From Couchioplanes caeruleus (GTDB taxonomy: Bacteria; Actinomycetota; Actinomycetes; Mycobacteriales; Micromonosporaceae): a DNA stretch of 64,000 nt. Under the pieces are notes generated by a model. The model was not told the origin of the DNA and ran no database searches. It worked only from the letters and a program-made list of their open reading frames with translations. Below are positions 39,270 to 49,224 of this stretch, piece after piece. A program made the position numbers and the translations under genes. Position 1 is the stretch's first letter, and each line of letters begins with the position of its first letter. The DNA lies in contig NZ_CP092183.1 in assembly GCF_023499255.1 (NCBI RefSeq), forward strand, positions 6,010,501 to 6,074,500, given 5' to 3'.

Positions 39270-40382
39270 TTAGATGCCGCGGTGGCCCGGCCCAATGAAG
39301 CGGGCCGCGAATCGGGCGGTGAACAGGTCGGAGCCCTTGCGCCGGCGCACTTCCTCGACCGTCGCCGCGGCGGGCCCGTCGGACGTGGGCAGCTGGCCGA
39401 CCCCGGCGTACGGTCCCAGCGGCAGGAGGATCCGGCGCCCGGATGCCGGGACGTGGACAGCCTGCGGCGGGTCACCCGCAACCTGCGCCGTGATGTTCGC
39501 CGCGACGATCGCGGCGTGCTCCATGGCGTAGGAGGCCATCTTCGGGTCGGGAAGGCCGGCGACGTCACCGATGGCGTAGACGTGGTCGTAGCCCCGGACG
39601 TTCAGGTGCTCGGCGACGGGGACCGCTCCCCGATCGCTGAGCGGCGTGAGGTGTCCGTCGGCCAGAAAGCCGGTGTTGAGGCTGACGCCGAACGCGCGGA
39701 ACCAGATGTCGGCGACGATCCGCTCACCCGTGCCGGTGGTGACCGTGAAGCGAGCCTCCCGGCCGGGCGGGACCGGTGGCAGCGCGCTGAGCCGGGTGGT
39801 CAGGCGTACGTCGATCCGCCGGTCCGCCAGCTGGCGGCGCAGGTCGTCCCGCACCTCGGGCAGGAAGCCCGGGAGCAGCCGGTCGCCGCGGTCGACGACG
39901 GTCACGTGCTTGTCCGGCCAGGCGTCCCTGACCTCGCCGGCCAGCTCCAGCCCGACCGGGCCACCGCCGACGATCAGCACGCGACCGGCGCCGGCCAGCT
40001 CCTTGTGGGTCTCGCGGAGATCGTCCAGCTGCTGGGCGACATCGGTCGCGCCGGCCCTCGGCTTCGCCGGGTACGGGTAGCCGGAGCCGGTCGCCAGCAC
40101 CAGGTAGTCGGCCCGCACCCGCGCACCCGAGGAGAGCGTCACGCCGTCCGGGTCCACCGAGACCACGCGATCGCGGATCACCCGGCCCCGCTCGAGCAGG
40201 GTCCGGAGCGGGAAGAACGCGTGCGGCGCCCACTCCGGCCGGGTCAGTGCCCGCAGCGAGGCGGCCGCGTTGACGAACGCCTCCCGCGGATCGATGAGGA
40301 CCACGTCCGCGACGGCATCCAGCTCCTTCGCGACCAGTGTTCCGCCGTACCCTCCGCCGACCACCGCGACCACGGGCTCCAT
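39270..40382 (-). CDS. NADH dehydrogenase-like FAD oxidoreductase (NDH-2/AIF type)
   Basis: This 370-residue flavoprotein has an N-terminal FAD-binding GGGYGG, a second Rossmann motif VLIVGGGPVGLELAGE for NAD(P)H, and the C-terminal FAD motif VYAIGDVAGLPDPKMASYA. There is no redox-active CxxxxC, so it is not a thioredoxin- or mercuric-reductase type. It probably passes electrons from NADH to a quinone or dye-like compound. It is divergent from a MarR regulator with two palindromes between, which suggests induction by a quinone or phenolic. Confidence 0.88.
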   Translation of the reverse strand: MEPVVAVVGGGYGGTLVAKELDAVADVVLIDPREAFVNAAASLRALTRPEWAPHAFFPLRTLLERGRVIRDRVVSVDPDGVTLSSGARVRADYLVLATGSGYPYPAKPRAGATDVAQQLDDLRETHKELAGAGRVLIVGGGPVGLELAGEVRDAWPDKHVTVVDRGDRLLPGFLPEVRDDLRRQLADRRIDVRLTTRLSALPPVPPGREARFTVTTGTGERIVADIWFRAFGVSLNTGFLADGHLTPLSDRGAVPVAEHLNVRGYDHVYAIGDVAGLPDPKMASYAMEHAAIVAANITAQVAGDPPQAVHVPASGRRILLPLGPYAGVGQLPTSDGPAAATVEEVRRRKGSDLFTARFAARFIGPGHRGI

Positions 40383-40397
40383 GCGCGCCTCCCTCCC

Positions 40398-40440
40398 AGT
40401 TGTCGTGACAACTATAGGCCCGGAAGTTGTCTCGTCAACT
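40398..40440. promoter_or_regulatory. Two MarR operators
   Basis: AGTTGTCGTGACAACT (40398-40413) is a perfect palindrome apart from its central GT. A weaker copy with AGTTG and CAACT arms lies at 40425-40440, 27 bases away. They sit between the flavoprotein and marR starts, covering both promoters. Confidence 0.78.
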
Positions 40441-40462
40441 CTTGGTCGACTAGCATCTCGCC

Positions 40463-40936
40463 ATGGCCGAGCCCCGTACGCTGGAACCCGAGCAGTGGGA
40501 GCTCTGGCATCTCTGGATGCAGGCGCACCGGCTCCTCAGCCGCGAGCTGGACCGCGACCTGCAGCGCGGCTACGGCATCTCCAAGGCCGAGTTCAGCGTG
40601 CTGCTGACCCTGCACAGAACGCCCGGCGGACGGCTGCGCGTCGGCGAGCTCGCCGAGTCGCTCGACTGGGCGAAGAGCCGGGTCGCCCACCAGCTGACCC
40701 GGATGGAGAACCGCGAGCTGGTGCAACGGACCGACCACGAGTCCAACGGCCGCCGCACCGGCGTCAGCCTGACCGCCGAGGGCCGCCGCGCGGTCCAGGA
40801 GGCCGTCCTCGGCCACGCGGACAACATCCGCCGCCACTTCTTCGACACACTGACCCCGGACCAGGCCATGGCCATGCGCGAGTGGAGCCGGCAGACGGTC
40901 GACCGCTTCGAGGCCGGCGCCGCGCCGACCGGCTAG
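40463..40936 (+). CDS. MarR-family regulator
   Basis: This 157-residue winged-helix repressor has VGELAESLDWAKSRVAHQLTRMENRELVQR as DNA-recognition helix and the wing ESNGRRTGVSLTAEG. ATG at 40463, just after the paired operators. It probably represses itself and the divergent flavoprotein and responds to a small aromatic or oxidant. Its TAG shares a CTAG with the convergent exporter gene. Confidence 0.9.
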   Translation: MAEPRTLEPEQWELWHLWMQAHRLLSRELDRDLQRGYGISKAEFSVLLTLHRTPGGRLRVGELAESLDWAKSRVAHQLTRMENRELVQRTDHESNGRRTGVSLTAEGRRAVQEAVLGHADNIRRHFFDTLTPDQAMAMREWSRQTVDRFEAGAAPTG

Positions 40937-41910
40937 CTGCCGGCGCCCGCCGGCACCGGCTCCTTCCCGGCCGCCCTGCGGCCCGGGAGCTGGTCGAGCC
41001 GGACCAGCGCGATGCCCGCGACCACGAACGCCCCGCCGATCAGCTGCATGACGCCGGGCAGCTCGTCCAGGACCAGCCAGGCGATGAGGACCGCGAACAG
41101 CACCTCGGTCAGCCCGACGAACGACGACAGGGCGGCGCCGAGGATGCGGGCGGCGCCGATGCCGGAGACGTACGAGATCACCGCCGCGACCAGGACCAGC
41201 CCCGCGGTCGGCAGCAGCCAGCTCATCCGGTGCCCGGCGAAGCCGACCGACCCGAACGTCGCGTGCAGCGGAAGGACGCCGAGCGCACCCAGCCCCACCA
41301 GCACCACGGCACCGAACGCCATCCCGCCGCAGGCGAGCGCGACCGACGGCAGGTCCGGGTGCACCCGCGCCGACAGCACGAAGTACGTGGCCAGCCCCAC
41401 CGCGGCCATCAGGCCCCACAGCACGCCCACCGGGTCGAGCCGGGCGTCGCCGGTGACGTCCAGCACGAGGCCCAGGCCGACCACGGCGGCGACCGCGCCG
41501 GCCACGGTGAGCCGGCGCGGGCGCTCGCCGTGGCGCAGCCACATCCACAGCATCACCAGCACGATGCCCGAGTACTCCAGGAGCAGCGCCACCCCGACCG
41601 GTAGGTAGCGGACCGCGTTGAAGAAGCCGAGCTGGGCGCCCCCGACCGCCAGCAGGCCGAACAGGCCGACGTCGGCCAGCGACCGGCGCGCCACGCCCCA
41701 GCGCCCGCGCAGGGCGAGCACTGCGGGCACGGCGAGGATCAGCGCCGCGACGCCGACGCGGACGGCCACCGCGGCGCCGGCCGACCAGCCGGCGTCGATC
41801 AGCGACCGGGCGAAGGTGCCGGACGTGCCGAACGTGGCCGCGGACAGCAGGGCCAGGCCCAGGCCCAGGCCGAAGCCCGGGCGGGCGGAGCGTACGGGCC
41901 GCACGGGCAC
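40933..41910 (-). CDS. EamA/DMT-family exporter
   Basis: This 325-residue membrane protein has ten hydrophobic segments in two EamA repeats (first around LLSAATFGTSGTFARSL, second around VGVLWGLMAAVGLATYFVLSA). The conserved end ...ELPGVMQLIGGAFVVAGIAL is present. GTG start at 41910. It may export amino acids or metabolites; the substrate is unknown. It is convergent with marR and not obviously in its operon. Confidence 0.9.
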   Translation of the reverse strand: MPVRPVRSARPGFGLGLGLALLSAATFGTSGTFARSLIDAGWSAGAAVAVRVGVAALILAVPAVLALRGRWGVARRSLADVGLFGLLAVGGAQLGFFNAVRYLPVGVALLLEYSGIVLVMLWMWLRHGERPRRLTVAGAVAAVVGLGLVLDVTGDARLDPVGVLWGLMAAVGLATYFVLSARVHPDLPSVALACGGMAFGAVVLVGLGALGVLPLHATFGSVGFAGHRMSWLLPTAGLVLVAAVISYVSGIGAARILGAALSSFVGLTEVLFAVLIAWLVLDELPGVMQLIGGAFVVAGIALVRLDQLPGRRAAGKEPVPAGAGS

Positions 41911-41962
41911 CCCCGAGGTAACGAGCGAAATGACTTTCGCTCATGACGCTAACACCGTGGCG

Positions 41963-44050
41963 TCACCGCACGGGCGCCCCCTGCTCGCTCGCGACGCGGA
42001 CCAGCTCGACCAGGCCGCCGGCGTACTCCTGGGCCTCGGCGTGCGCCTCGTCGAACGGCGGCTGGAAACCGACGCCCTCCCACTCCTGCGTGGCCTCGTT
42101 CCAGCGGTCGTTGCCCACCTCGAAGTCCCAGGCGTCGATGCCGAGGTCGTAGTACAGCTGGTCGGCGGAGTTGCCGGCCGCGGAGTACAGCACGTCGGCG
42201 ACCGGCCCGGTGTACGCCGGCCAGGTCACCGTTCCCCGCTCGGCGGCGATGGCGCCCACGATGCGCCGCGCGCTGTCCAGGAAGAACTTCGACTCGTCGA
42301 TCGACGGCCGCGGCAGCGTCACCCGCCCGTCCGCCTTGTACGCCCCCGGCGGCCACATGAAGTACCCGCCGTAGCTGTGCACGTTCATCGCGAACTTGAT
42401 GTTCGGGTGCGCGCGGGCCAGCGCGATCACGTTGCGGCTCTCCGCCTCGGACAGCTCGCCGGTGCCGGCGTACGTGCCGGAGAGGCAGTTGGGGCTGCCG
42501 CCGACGTAGCCGTCGAAGTACGAGCCGACCGCGTAGTTGCGGTTGACGTCCACCCCCCACGAGTCCCGGTTGCGCGGGTCACGGGCCGTACCGGTGCAGT
42601 GGTTGACCAGGTTCTTTCGCTGGAAGTTGAAGTCGTTGAACGAGTAGTTGGCGCCGTCCGGGTTGACCGTCGGGATCACGAACACGTCCGCCGAGTCCAC
42701 CAGGGCGCGGGTGGCCGGGTCGGTCGCGTAGTTGGCCAGCAGCCGCTCGGCGAACTCCAGCGTCACCAGCGGCGTCGCCCACTCCCGCGCGTGCTCCTGC
42801 GAGTAGGCCAGAACGCCGATCTTCGAGCCGTCGCGGACCTTGCCGATGCGCAGCGCCTGCACGGTCCACGGGCGCTTCGGCACCTCCGTGCCCTCGAGGC
42901 CGTCGTCGAGGCGTACCGGTCCGGCGACCGGCATCGGCAGGCCGGCCGAGCCCTCCTCCACGAACGCGCGGAACCGCTGCGGGTAGCGCGCCGAGATGAA
43001 GGCGGCCACGTCGTCGGTCGTGCTGATCACCTTGCCGCCGGAGTCGGTGGCGAGCCGGACCGTCAGGACCCGGTTCCGGTACGTGGCACCCAGCGGCCGG
43101 TCCGGCGCGCCGGGATCGACCGTACGCACCTGCACGCCGTTCATGCCCTGGTCACCGAAGCGGACGGACTCCACGACCACCGCCGCCGCGGCCGGGTCAC
43201 CGAGGTACGCGGACGCCGTACGCCGATAGCCCTGGGTCCTGTCCGGCAGGTTGATCACGTCGACGAGCGCCGGGTACTGCCGGGCCAGCCGCCTGATCCG
43301 CGCGCTGATGTCCGTCGGCGTCATGTACGCGTCGACGAAGTCCTTCTGGTAGCCGGCCGGCTGCGCGGGCGGGGTGGCGTTCGGCCACGGCGCCGGCGTC
43401 ACGGCCCGCGACTGCCCGCCCAGGCTCGACGTCGCGCTGACCTGCACCGGACGCGCCGGCAGCGGCTGTGGCAGCGCGTAGTGGTACTGGTACTCCCCCG
43501 AGTCCTCGAAGCGCACCAGCGGGTACGACCCGGTGGCGCCGTCGGCCGTCCGCCACGTCACCGTGATCTCGACGTCCGGGTCGTCGGTGGCGGTCGTGGC
43601 GACCTGCGTCTGCAGGAACGTCCGCCCGTTCGTGGTCCACCAGTACGCCTGCAGGAACTGCAGCGTGTCGGCGGCCTGTGCCTCGACGGCGCTGCGACTG
43701 CGGGCGAGCAGGCGGGCGGCGTCGGACTGCCGCTGGATCAGCTGGACGGGCACGGCACCGCCGGCGGTCAGCGCGGCGAGCTGCCGGTCGTCCACGACGA
43801 CGTCGGCCAGCACCGCCCCGGGCACGGTCCTGGGCCGTGCGGCGAGATCAGCGCCCGCGGCGACGAGGCGCTGCAGCGCGGCCTCGCCGGGCAGCCGGAA
43901 GCGGACGAGCGCGTGCTCACCGGCGACGAGCTGCACGGTGGCCGCGGCGGGCGCGGGCGGCGGGGCGGGTGCGGCGTTCGCCGCGGGTGGGACGAGGGCG
44001 GTCGCCACGGTGAGCACCACGGCGGCGGCCGGCCAGCGGAGCCGGATCAT
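41963..44050 (-). CDS. Secreted M14-family zinc carboxypeptidase
   Basis: This 695-residue exported protein has a signal peptide of about 27 residues and an N-terminal region of roughly 250 residues before the peptidase domain. The domain has the HxxE zinc motif (QEHAREW), the substrate-binding VDVNRNY, the third ligand in NVHSYGG and the catalytic glutamate in DFEVGND. Start: ATG at 44050 with GGAGG. It removes C-terminal residues from peptides outside the cell. Confidence 0.92.
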   Translation of the reverse strand: MIRLRWPAAAVVLTVATALVPPAANAAPAPPPAPAAATVQLVAGEHALVRFRLPGEAALQRLVAAGADLAARPRTVPGAVLADVVVDDRQLAALTAGGAVPVQLIQRQSDAARLLARSRSAVEAQAADTLQFLQAYWWTTNGRTFLQTQVATTATDDPDVEITVTWRTADGATGSYPLVRFEDSGEYQYHYALPQPLPARPVQVSATSSLGGQSRAVTPAPWPNATPPAQPAGYQKDFVDAYMTPTDISARIRRLARQYPALVDVINLPDRTQGYRRTASAYLGDPAAAAVVVESVRFGDQGMNGVQVRTVDPGAPDRPLGATYRNRVLTVRLATDSGGKVISTTDDVAAFISARYPQRFRAFVEEGSAGLPMPVAGPVRLDDGLEGTEVPKRPWTVQALRIGKVRDGSKIGVLAYSQEHAREWATPLVTLEFAERLLANYATDPATRALVDSADVFVIPTVNPDGANYSFNDFNFQRKNLVNHCTGTARDPRNRDSWGVDVNRNYAVGSYFDGYVGGSPNCLSGTYAGTGELSEAESRNVIALARAHPNIKFAMNVHSYGGYFMWPPGAYKADGRVTLPRPSIDESKFFLDSARRIVGAIAAERGTVTWPAYTGPVADVLYSAAGNSADQLYYDLGIDAWDFEVGNDRWNEATQEWEGVGFQPPFDEAHAEAQEYAGGLVELVRVASEQGAPVR

Positions 44051-44226
44051 CGAACCTCCTGCGCCATCGAAGGATGTCGCTGCCAGCCCATCCCACGGAT
44101 CGGCCGATGTCAACGCGACGGTATGCGGCGCAATGCGACTATCGGCACGTCTCGACACTATCGACGGTTCTCTTTGTCCCGGCAGGCGAGAAGCATGGCC
44201 GTCAGGTCGAACCCAGGAGGCAGGAC

Positions 44227-45474
44227 ATGCCAGGCAACAGAGCGGTTGTCTATCAGGGCCCCGGCGTGGTGGAGGTCCGCGACAGCGACTACCCGACGTA
44301 CGAGATGAAGGACGGCCCCGGCGTCAACAAGGCGAACGTCGGCCGGCGCACGCCGCACGGCGCGATCCTCAAGACGGTCGCCACCAACATCTGCGGCAGC
44401 GACCAGCACATGGTCCGCGGGCGCACCACCGCGCCCGAGGGGCTGGTGCTCGGCCACGAGATCACCGGCGAGGTCGTCGACATCGGGTCCGACGTGGAGT
44501 TCGTCAAGGTGGGCGACATCTGCTCGGTCCCGTTCAACATCTCCTGCGGGCGCTGCCGCAACTGCAAGGAGCGCAAGACGGGCGTGTGCCTCAACGTGAA
44601 CCCGGACCGGCCGGGGTCGGCGTACGGCTACGTCGACATGGGCGGCTGGATCGGCGGGCAGGCGGAGTACGTCCTGGTGCCGTACGCCGACTGGAACCTG
44701 CTCAAGTTCCCCGACCGCGACCAGGCCATGGAGAAGATCCTCGACCTGGCCATGCTCGCCGACATCTTCCCCACCGGGTACCACGGCTGCGTGACCGCCG
44801 GGGTCACCACCGGCTCGACCGTCTACATCGCGGGCGCCGGCCCGGTCGGGCTGGCCGCCGCCACGTCGGCGTTCCTGCTCGGCGCCGCCGTGGTGATCGT
44901 CGGCGACCTCAACAAGGAACGGCTGGAGCAGGCGCACAGCTTCGGCTGCGAGACCGTGGACGTGTCCGCCGGCGACCCGGTCGAGCAGGTGCAGCAGATC
45001 CTCGGGCGCGACGCGCCGGCGATCGGCCAGCCGCTGGTCGACGCCGCCGTCGACGCCGTGGGCTTCGAGGCCCGCGGGCACGGCGAGAACGCGCGGACCG
45101 AGATGCCGGCCACCGTGCTGAACTCGCTGATGGACCTGACCCGGGCGGGCGGCGCGATCGGCGTGCCCGGCCTCTACGTCACCGGCGACCCGGGCGGCGT
45201 GGACGAGGCGGCCAAGCAGGGCTCGCTGTCCATCCGGCTCGGCCTCGGCTGGGCCAAGTCGCACTCGTTCGTCACCGGCCAGTGCCCGGTGATGAAGTAC
45301 AACCGGGAGCTGATGATGGCGATCCTGCACGACCGGGTGCAGATCGCGAAGAACGTCAACGCCACCCCGATCCCGCTCGACCAGGCCCCGGACGGCTACC
45401 GCGACTTCGACCAGGGCGCGGCCCGCAAGTACGTCCTCGACCCGCACGGCATGGTGGGCCGCCGCGCCGCCTGA
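44227..45474 (+). CDS. fdhA: Glutathione-independent formaldehyde dehydrogenase-like Zn enzyme
   Basis: This 415-residue zinc-dependent medium-chain dehydrogenase shows the catalytic zinc motif NICGSDQH, GHEITGEV, the structural cysteine cluster CGRCRNCKERKTGVC and the Rossmann motif GAGPVGLAAATSA. The insertions and length match the FdhA group, which oxidises formaldehyde with tightly bound NAD. ATG at 44227 with a good purine-rich site. A perfect terminator follows. Other alcohol or aldehyde substrates are possible. Confidence 0.92.
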   Translation: MPGNRAVVYQGPGVVEVRDSDYPTYEMKDGPGVNKANVGRRTPHGAILKTVATNICGSDQHMVRGRTTAPEGLVLGHEITGEVVDIGSDVEFVKVGDICSVPFNISCGRCRNCKERKTGVCLNVNPDRPGSAYGYVDMGGWIGGQAEYVLVPYADWNLLKFPDRDQAMEKILDLAMLADIFPTGYHGCVTAGVTTGSTVYIAGAGPVGLAAATSAFLLGAAVVIVGDLNKERLEQAHSFGCETVDVSAGDPVEQVQQILGRDAPAIGQPLVDAAVDAVGFEARGHGENARTEMPATVLNSLMDLTRAGGAIGVPGLYVTGDPGGVDEAAKQGSLSIRLGLGWAKSHSFVTGQCPVMKYNRELMMAILHDRVQIAKNVNATPIPLDQAPDGYRDFDQGAARKYVLDPHGMVGRRAA

Positions 45475-45480
45475 GCACCG

Positions 45481-45510
45481 GCTGCCGCGCCGGCCCGCCG
45501 GCGCGGCAGC
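45481..45510. terminator. Perfect terminator after fdhA
   Basis: GCTGCCGCGCCGGC and GCCGGCGCGGCAGC are perfect 14-bp arms separated by two bases, so about 12 bp would form with a small loop. It lies between two convergent genes. Confidence 0.85.
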
Positions 45511-45524
45511 ACGCTGCGGTCGGC

Positions 45525-45746
45525 TCAGGCCCGGTCCGCCGGCCGGTCCCAGCCGTCGCAGGCGTCGGCCGGCTCCTCCGGGAGCAGGTCGAGCAGGTCC
45601 GGCCCACGGTGACCGGTGTCGACCGAGCGGCCGATCAGCCCGAGCTGGGCGGCGCAGTCCCGGCCGTACCCCTTGACCATCCGGTCGGCGCGGGTCAGGT
45701 GCCCGCAGCGCGGGCACCTGCGCATCTCCACGGGTACGGCGGCCAT
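45525..45746 (-). CDS. Small zinc-ribbon protein (DUF6011-like)
   Basis: This 73-residue protein has CPRCGHLTRADRMVKGYGRDC, a short zinc-ribbon-like module matching small actinobacterial DUF6011-type proteins. The C-terminal half is acidic. The ATG at 45746 is the natural start. Function is unknown. It sits between the formaldehyde dehydrogenase terminator and the first chemoreceptor. Confidence 0.72.
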   Translation of the reverse strand: MAAVPVEMRRCPRCGHLTRADRMVKGYGRDCAAQLGLIGRSVDTGHRGPDLLDLLPEEPADACDGWDRPADRA

Positions 45747-45773
45747 GACCCCAGTATCGGACGATCCGCCGTC

Positions 45774-47393
45774 TCACACCCGGAACGTGCCGACCAGCTG
45801 CTGCAGTTCGCCCGACATCAGGGCCAGGTCCCGGGCCGCGCGCTGGGACTCCCCGACACTCTCGGTGGTCACCCGGGTCGCCGTGGCGAGCGTCTCGATG
45901 CCCCCGGCGATGTGGTTGACCCCGCCGGCGGCCTCGCTGACGCCGCGGCTCATCTCGCCGGTGGTGGCCGTCTGCTCCTCGACGGCGGTGGCGATCGTGG
46001 TCTGGTAGTCGCTGATCCGGTCGATGATCTCGCTGATCCCCGCGATGGCGGCGATGGCGGTGTCGGTGTCCGCCTGGATCGCGGTGACCCGGGCGCTGAT
46101 GTCCTCGGTGGCCTTGGCGGTCTCCTGGGCCAGGTCCTTGACCTCGCTGGCGACCACCGCGAAGCCCTTGCCGGCGTCACCGGCGCGGGCCGCCTCGATC
46201 GTGGCGTTGAGGGCCAGCAGGTTGGTCTGTTCCGCGATCGCCGTGATCAGCTTGACCACGTTGCCGATCTCCGCGGAGGATGTGCCGAGGCTGGCGACCG
46301 TGGTGTTGGTCGTCCGGGCCATCGTCACGGCCTCACCGGCGACCCGGGCGGCCTGGTTGGCGTTCTCGGCGATCTCCCGGATCGACGCGCTCATCTCCTC
46401 GGAACCGGCCGAGACGGTCTCCACGTTGCGGCGGATCTGCTCCGCGGCGGCCGCGACGTCGCCCGCCTGGCTGCTCGACTGCTCGGCGCTGCCGGCGATC
46501 TGCGTGCTGGCGGTCGAGAGCTGTTCCGCCGCGGCGGCCAGCGACTGGGAGGCCTGACCGAGCGACTGGACGGTGTCGCGCATGTTACCGGTGGCTCGGT
46601 TCAGGGCGCCGGCCATCATGCCGACCTCGTCGCGGGAGCGCACCGCGACCATGCCGGTGAGATCGCCCTCGGCGACCCGGGTGAGCGTCGCGCTGACCTG
46701 GCCCAGCGGCCCGGTGATGCGCCGGACCGTGAGCCAGCCCAGCAGGGCGGCCACCGCGAATCCGACGGCCAGGCAGATGATCATGATGGTCCGGCTGGTG
46801 CGGTAGTCGCCGGCCGTGGCGGCGGCCGCCTTCGAGGCGCTGTCCGCCTCGAATCGGGCGAGGGCGTCGAAAGCACCGTTGACCTGGTCGATCACCGTCA
46901 CGGTGCCGTCGTACGCAGTGTCGAACGCGACCGGGTCGTCGCCCAGGGCCGCGGGGATGAGCCGGGCATCGCGGGCGGCGTTGAAGGCGGTCAGGCCCTC
47001 CTTCAGCGCGGTCATCGGCGACTGCTGCGCGGGCTCGAGCCCCAGCGCCGCGTAGTCATCTGCCCCCTGTTGCACCACCGCCGCCGCCTGCTTGGCCGTG
47101 CCCAGCCGTTCCTGGGCTTCCGAGGCCTCGGCGGCGACGTTGGCCATGGCGAGGTCGAACAGCTCGTCGTCGAATGCGCCCTGAGCGGCGGCGAGGGCAG
47201 CGGACGGCTTGAGGTTCTCCTCGTAGATCTCGGTGGCGTTGACATTCGCCCGGCTCAGCGCGACGAGGCCGACGGTCGCCACCACCCCGCCGGCCAGCAG
47301 CGACACGACCAGCGCCAGGCTGATCTTCACACCGACGCCAAGATTGCCGAACCAGCTCGTGCCGCTCTCCGTCGCCGGCCGCCGTCGCGCCAT
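45774..47393 (-). CDS. Methyl-accepting chemotaxis protein 1
   Basis: This 539-residue receptor has a membrane helix at about 24-46, an extracellular four-helix-type sensor (50-198), a second helix (about 200-222) and a HAMP domain ([15 protein letters not shown]). The cytosolic signalling domain has the highly conserved hairpin tip [38 protein letters not shown] at 47393 with GGAGGA. It shares most of its signalling domain with the next receptor but differs outside the membrane, so each senses a different cue. A GCCGATAG element upstream suggests sigma-28-type control with motility genes. Confidence 0.95.
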   Translation of the reverse strand: MARRRPATESGTSWFGNLGVGVKISLALVVSLLAGGVVATVGLVALSRANVNATEIYEENLKPSAALAAAQGAFDDELFDLAMANVAAEASEAQERLGTAKQAAAVVQQGADDYAALGLEPAQQSPMTALKEGLTAFNAARDARLIPAALGDDPVAFDTAYDGTVTVIDQVNGAFDALARFEADSASKAAAATAGDYRTSRTIMIICLAVGFAVAALLGWLTVRRITGPLGQVSATLTRVAEGDLTGMVAVRSRDEVGMMAGALNRATGNMRDTVQSLGQASQSLAAAAEQLSTASTQIAGSAEQSSSQAGDVAAAAEQIRRNVETVSAGSEEMSASIREIAENANQAARVAGEAVTMARTTNTTVASLGTSSAEIGNVVKLITAIAEQTNLLALNATIEAARAGDAGKGFAVVASEVKDLAQETAKATEDISARVTAIQADTDTAIAAIAGISEIIDRISDYQTTIATAVEEQTATTGEMSRGVSEAAGGVNHIAGGIETLATATRVTTESVGESQRAARDLALMSGELQQLVGTFRV

Positions 47394-47444
47394 TCTTCGT
47401 TCCTCCGGTCCCGTGCCGTACAGGCTTGATCACTGTCAGCCTGC

Positions 47445-47452
47445 CTATCGGC
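47445..47452 (-). promoter_or_regulatory. Sigma-28-like -10 element before receptor 1
   Basis: GCCGATAG on the leftward strand, 52 bases upstream of the receptor start, is one base off the GCCGATAA core of FliA-type promoters. The -35 position is AT-rich but not a clear match. Confidence 0.5.
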
Positions 47453-47490
47453 GCGCGTCACCGCAGGAAAATGTCACTCTCCGTTCCGCT

Positions 47491-47506
47491 CGGGCAGTCC
47501 TGCCCG
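47491..47506 (-). terminator. Small hairpin after receptor 2
   Basis: CGGGCA and TGCCCG enclose GTCC, 12 bases beyond the stop of the second receptor. It is short and may only slow transcription. Confidence 0.45.
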
Positions 47507-47517
47507 TCCGGTCGCCG

Positions 47518-49143
47518 TCACACCCGGAACGTGGTCACCAGGGCCTGGAGCTCGGCCGACATGCGCGCGAGCTCGCCGGCCGCGCGCTGCGAGTCGCCGA
47601 CGCTCTCGGTCGTCAGCCGGGTCGCCCCGGCGAGCGTCCCGATGCCGTCGGCGATCTGGCCGATCCCCGCGGCCGCCTCGCCGACGCCCCGGTTCATCTC
47701 ACCGGTGGTCGCGGTCTGCTCCTCCACCGCGGCGGCGATCGTGGTCTGGTAGTCGCTGATCCGGGAGATGATCTCGCCGATCTCCCCGATCGCGGTGATC
47801 GCCGTACCGGTGTCCGCCTGGATCGCGGTCACCCGCGTGCCGATGTCCTCGGTGGCCTTGGCGGTCTCCTGGGCGAGGTCCTTGACCTCGGAGGCCACGA
47901 CGGCGAAGCCCTTGCCGGCGTCGCCCGCGCGGGCCGCCTCGATCGTGGCGTTGAGCGCCAGCAGGTTCGTCTGCTCGGCGATCGCCGTGATGAGCTTGAC
48001 GACGTTGCCGATCTCCGCCGACGAGGTGCCCAGCTTGGCCACCGTCTCGTTCGTGGTGGCGGCCATGGTCACGGCCTCACCGGCGACCGCGGCGGCCTGG
48101 TACGCGTTCTCGGCGATCTCGCGGACGGAGGCGCCCATCTGCTCCGAGCCGGCCGCGACGGTCTCCACGTTGGCGCGGATCTGCTCCGCGGCGGCCGCCA
48201 CGCCGTCGGCCTGGGTGCTGGACCGCTCGGCGTTGCCGGCGATCTGGTCGCTGGTCGCGGACAGCTCCTCGGCCGCGGCGGCCAGCGACTGCGATGCCAT
48301 GCCCAGCGACTGCACGGTGTCGCGCATGTTCGCGGTGGCCCGGTTCACCGCGGCCGCCATCGTCCCGACCTCGTCGCGCGAGCGGACCGGGACCGTACCG
48401 GTGAGGTCGCCGTCGGCCATCCGCGCCAGCGTGGCGCTGACCTGGCGCAGCGGACCGGTGATCCGCCGGACGGTCAGCCATCCGAGCAGCGCCGCCACGG
48501 CGAAGCCGGCGACCAGGCAGGCGATCATCAGCGTGCGGCTGCTGCGGTACGCGTCGCCCGTCGCGGCGGTGGCCCGCTGGGCGCTGGCGGCCTCGAAGTC
48601 GCGCAGCGCGTCGAAGTCGGCGTTCACCTGCTTCGCGAGGGGCTCGACGACGGTCTCGTACCCGTGCTCGAAGGTGTCGCCGTCACCGGCCAGCGCGGCC
48701 GGCACGAGCTGGGCGTCGCGGGCGCTGTGGAAGGCGAGCAGGTCCTTCTCGAGGCGGGCGATCAGCTGGCCCTTGGTGCCCTGCAGCCCCAGCGACTTGT
48801 AGGTGTAGACGCCCGTCGCCAACGCCGTGGCGGCGCGCCGGGCCTCGCCGACCTTCACCTCCGACTCGGAGCGCTCGTCCGACACGGTCGCCAGGGCCAG
48901 CATGAACTGCTCGTCGTCGAAGGAGCCCTGGGCGGCGGCGAGGGCAGCGGCCGGCTTCAGGTTCTGCTCGTAGATGGCGTGGGCGTTCGCGTTGGCCGTA
49001 CCGAGCGCCAGCAGGCCCACGGCCGCGACCACGCCGCCGGCCAGCAGTGACACGACGAGCGCCAGGCCGATCTTGACACCGACCCGGAGGTTCGCGATCC
49101 AGCCGCCGTGCTCGCCGTCCGCCGTACGTGCCCGTCGTGCCAT
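47518..49143 (-). CDS. Methyl-accepting chemotaxis protein 2
   Basis: This 541-residue receptor is a clear paralogue of receptor 1 with the same helix-sensor-helix-HAMP-signalling layout and the same tip sequence. The sensor domain differs ([22 protein letters not shown]). I start at the ATG at 49143, which has GGAGGGG; the longer frame reads through that site. A sigma-28-like promoter (CTCAA-N15-GCCGATAG) lies upstream. No CheA or CheW gene is in the window, so it must feed into a chemotaxis cluster elsewhere. Confidence 0.95.
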   Translation of the reverse strand: MARRARTADGEHGGWIANLRVGVKIGLALVVSLLAGGVVAAVGLLALGTANANAHAIYEQNLKPAAALAAAQGSFDDEQFMLALATVSDERSESEVKVGEARRAATALATGVYTYKSLGLQGTKGQLIARLEKDLLAFHSARDAQLVPAALAGDGDTFEHGYETVVEPLAKQVNADFDALRDFEAASAQRATAATGDAYRSSRTLMIACLVAGFAVAALLGWLTVRRITGPLRQVSATLARMADGDLTGTVPVRSRDEVGTMAAAVNRATANMRDTVQSLGMASQSLAAAAEELSATSDQIAGNAERSSTQADGVAAAAEQIRANVETVAAGSEQMGASVREIAENAYQAAAVAGEAVTMAATTNETVAKLGTSSAEIGNVVKLITAIAEQTNLLALNATIEAARAGDAGKGFAVVASEVKDLAQETAKATEDIGTRVTAIQADTGTAITAIGEIGEIISRISDYQTTIAAAVEEQTATTGEMNRGVGEAAAGIGQIADGIGTLAGATRLTTESVGDSQRAAGELARMSAELQALVTTFRV

Positions 49144-49183
49144 CGATGCCCCTCCGGTGGATCCCACGTGAATGTGAGCGTCC

Positions 49184-49211
49184 CTATCGGCGGACCGGTG
49201 AGCCGGTTGAG
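49184..49211 (-). promoter_or_regulatory. Sigma-28-like promoter before receptor 2
   Basis: On the leftward strand CTCAA (49207-49211) and GCCGATAG (49184-49191) are 15 bases apart. This fits the spacing and sequence of FliA/SigD-type flagellar promoters, about 40 bases before the start codon. Confidence 0.6.
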
Positions 49212-49224
49212 GCTTGGTGATCTT

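Noticed and set aside
44139..44146. GCCGATAG element upstream of the M14 peptidase
   Set aside because: It matches the sigma-28 -10 core, but the -35 position has no CTCAA-like sequence and the gene has no link to motility. An 8-mer can occur by chance.
43533..47429. Long rightward frame opposite the M14 peptidase and chemoreceptor
   Set aside because: It is low-complexity and opposes clear M14 and MCP motifs; it also crosses fdhA in the wrong frame.
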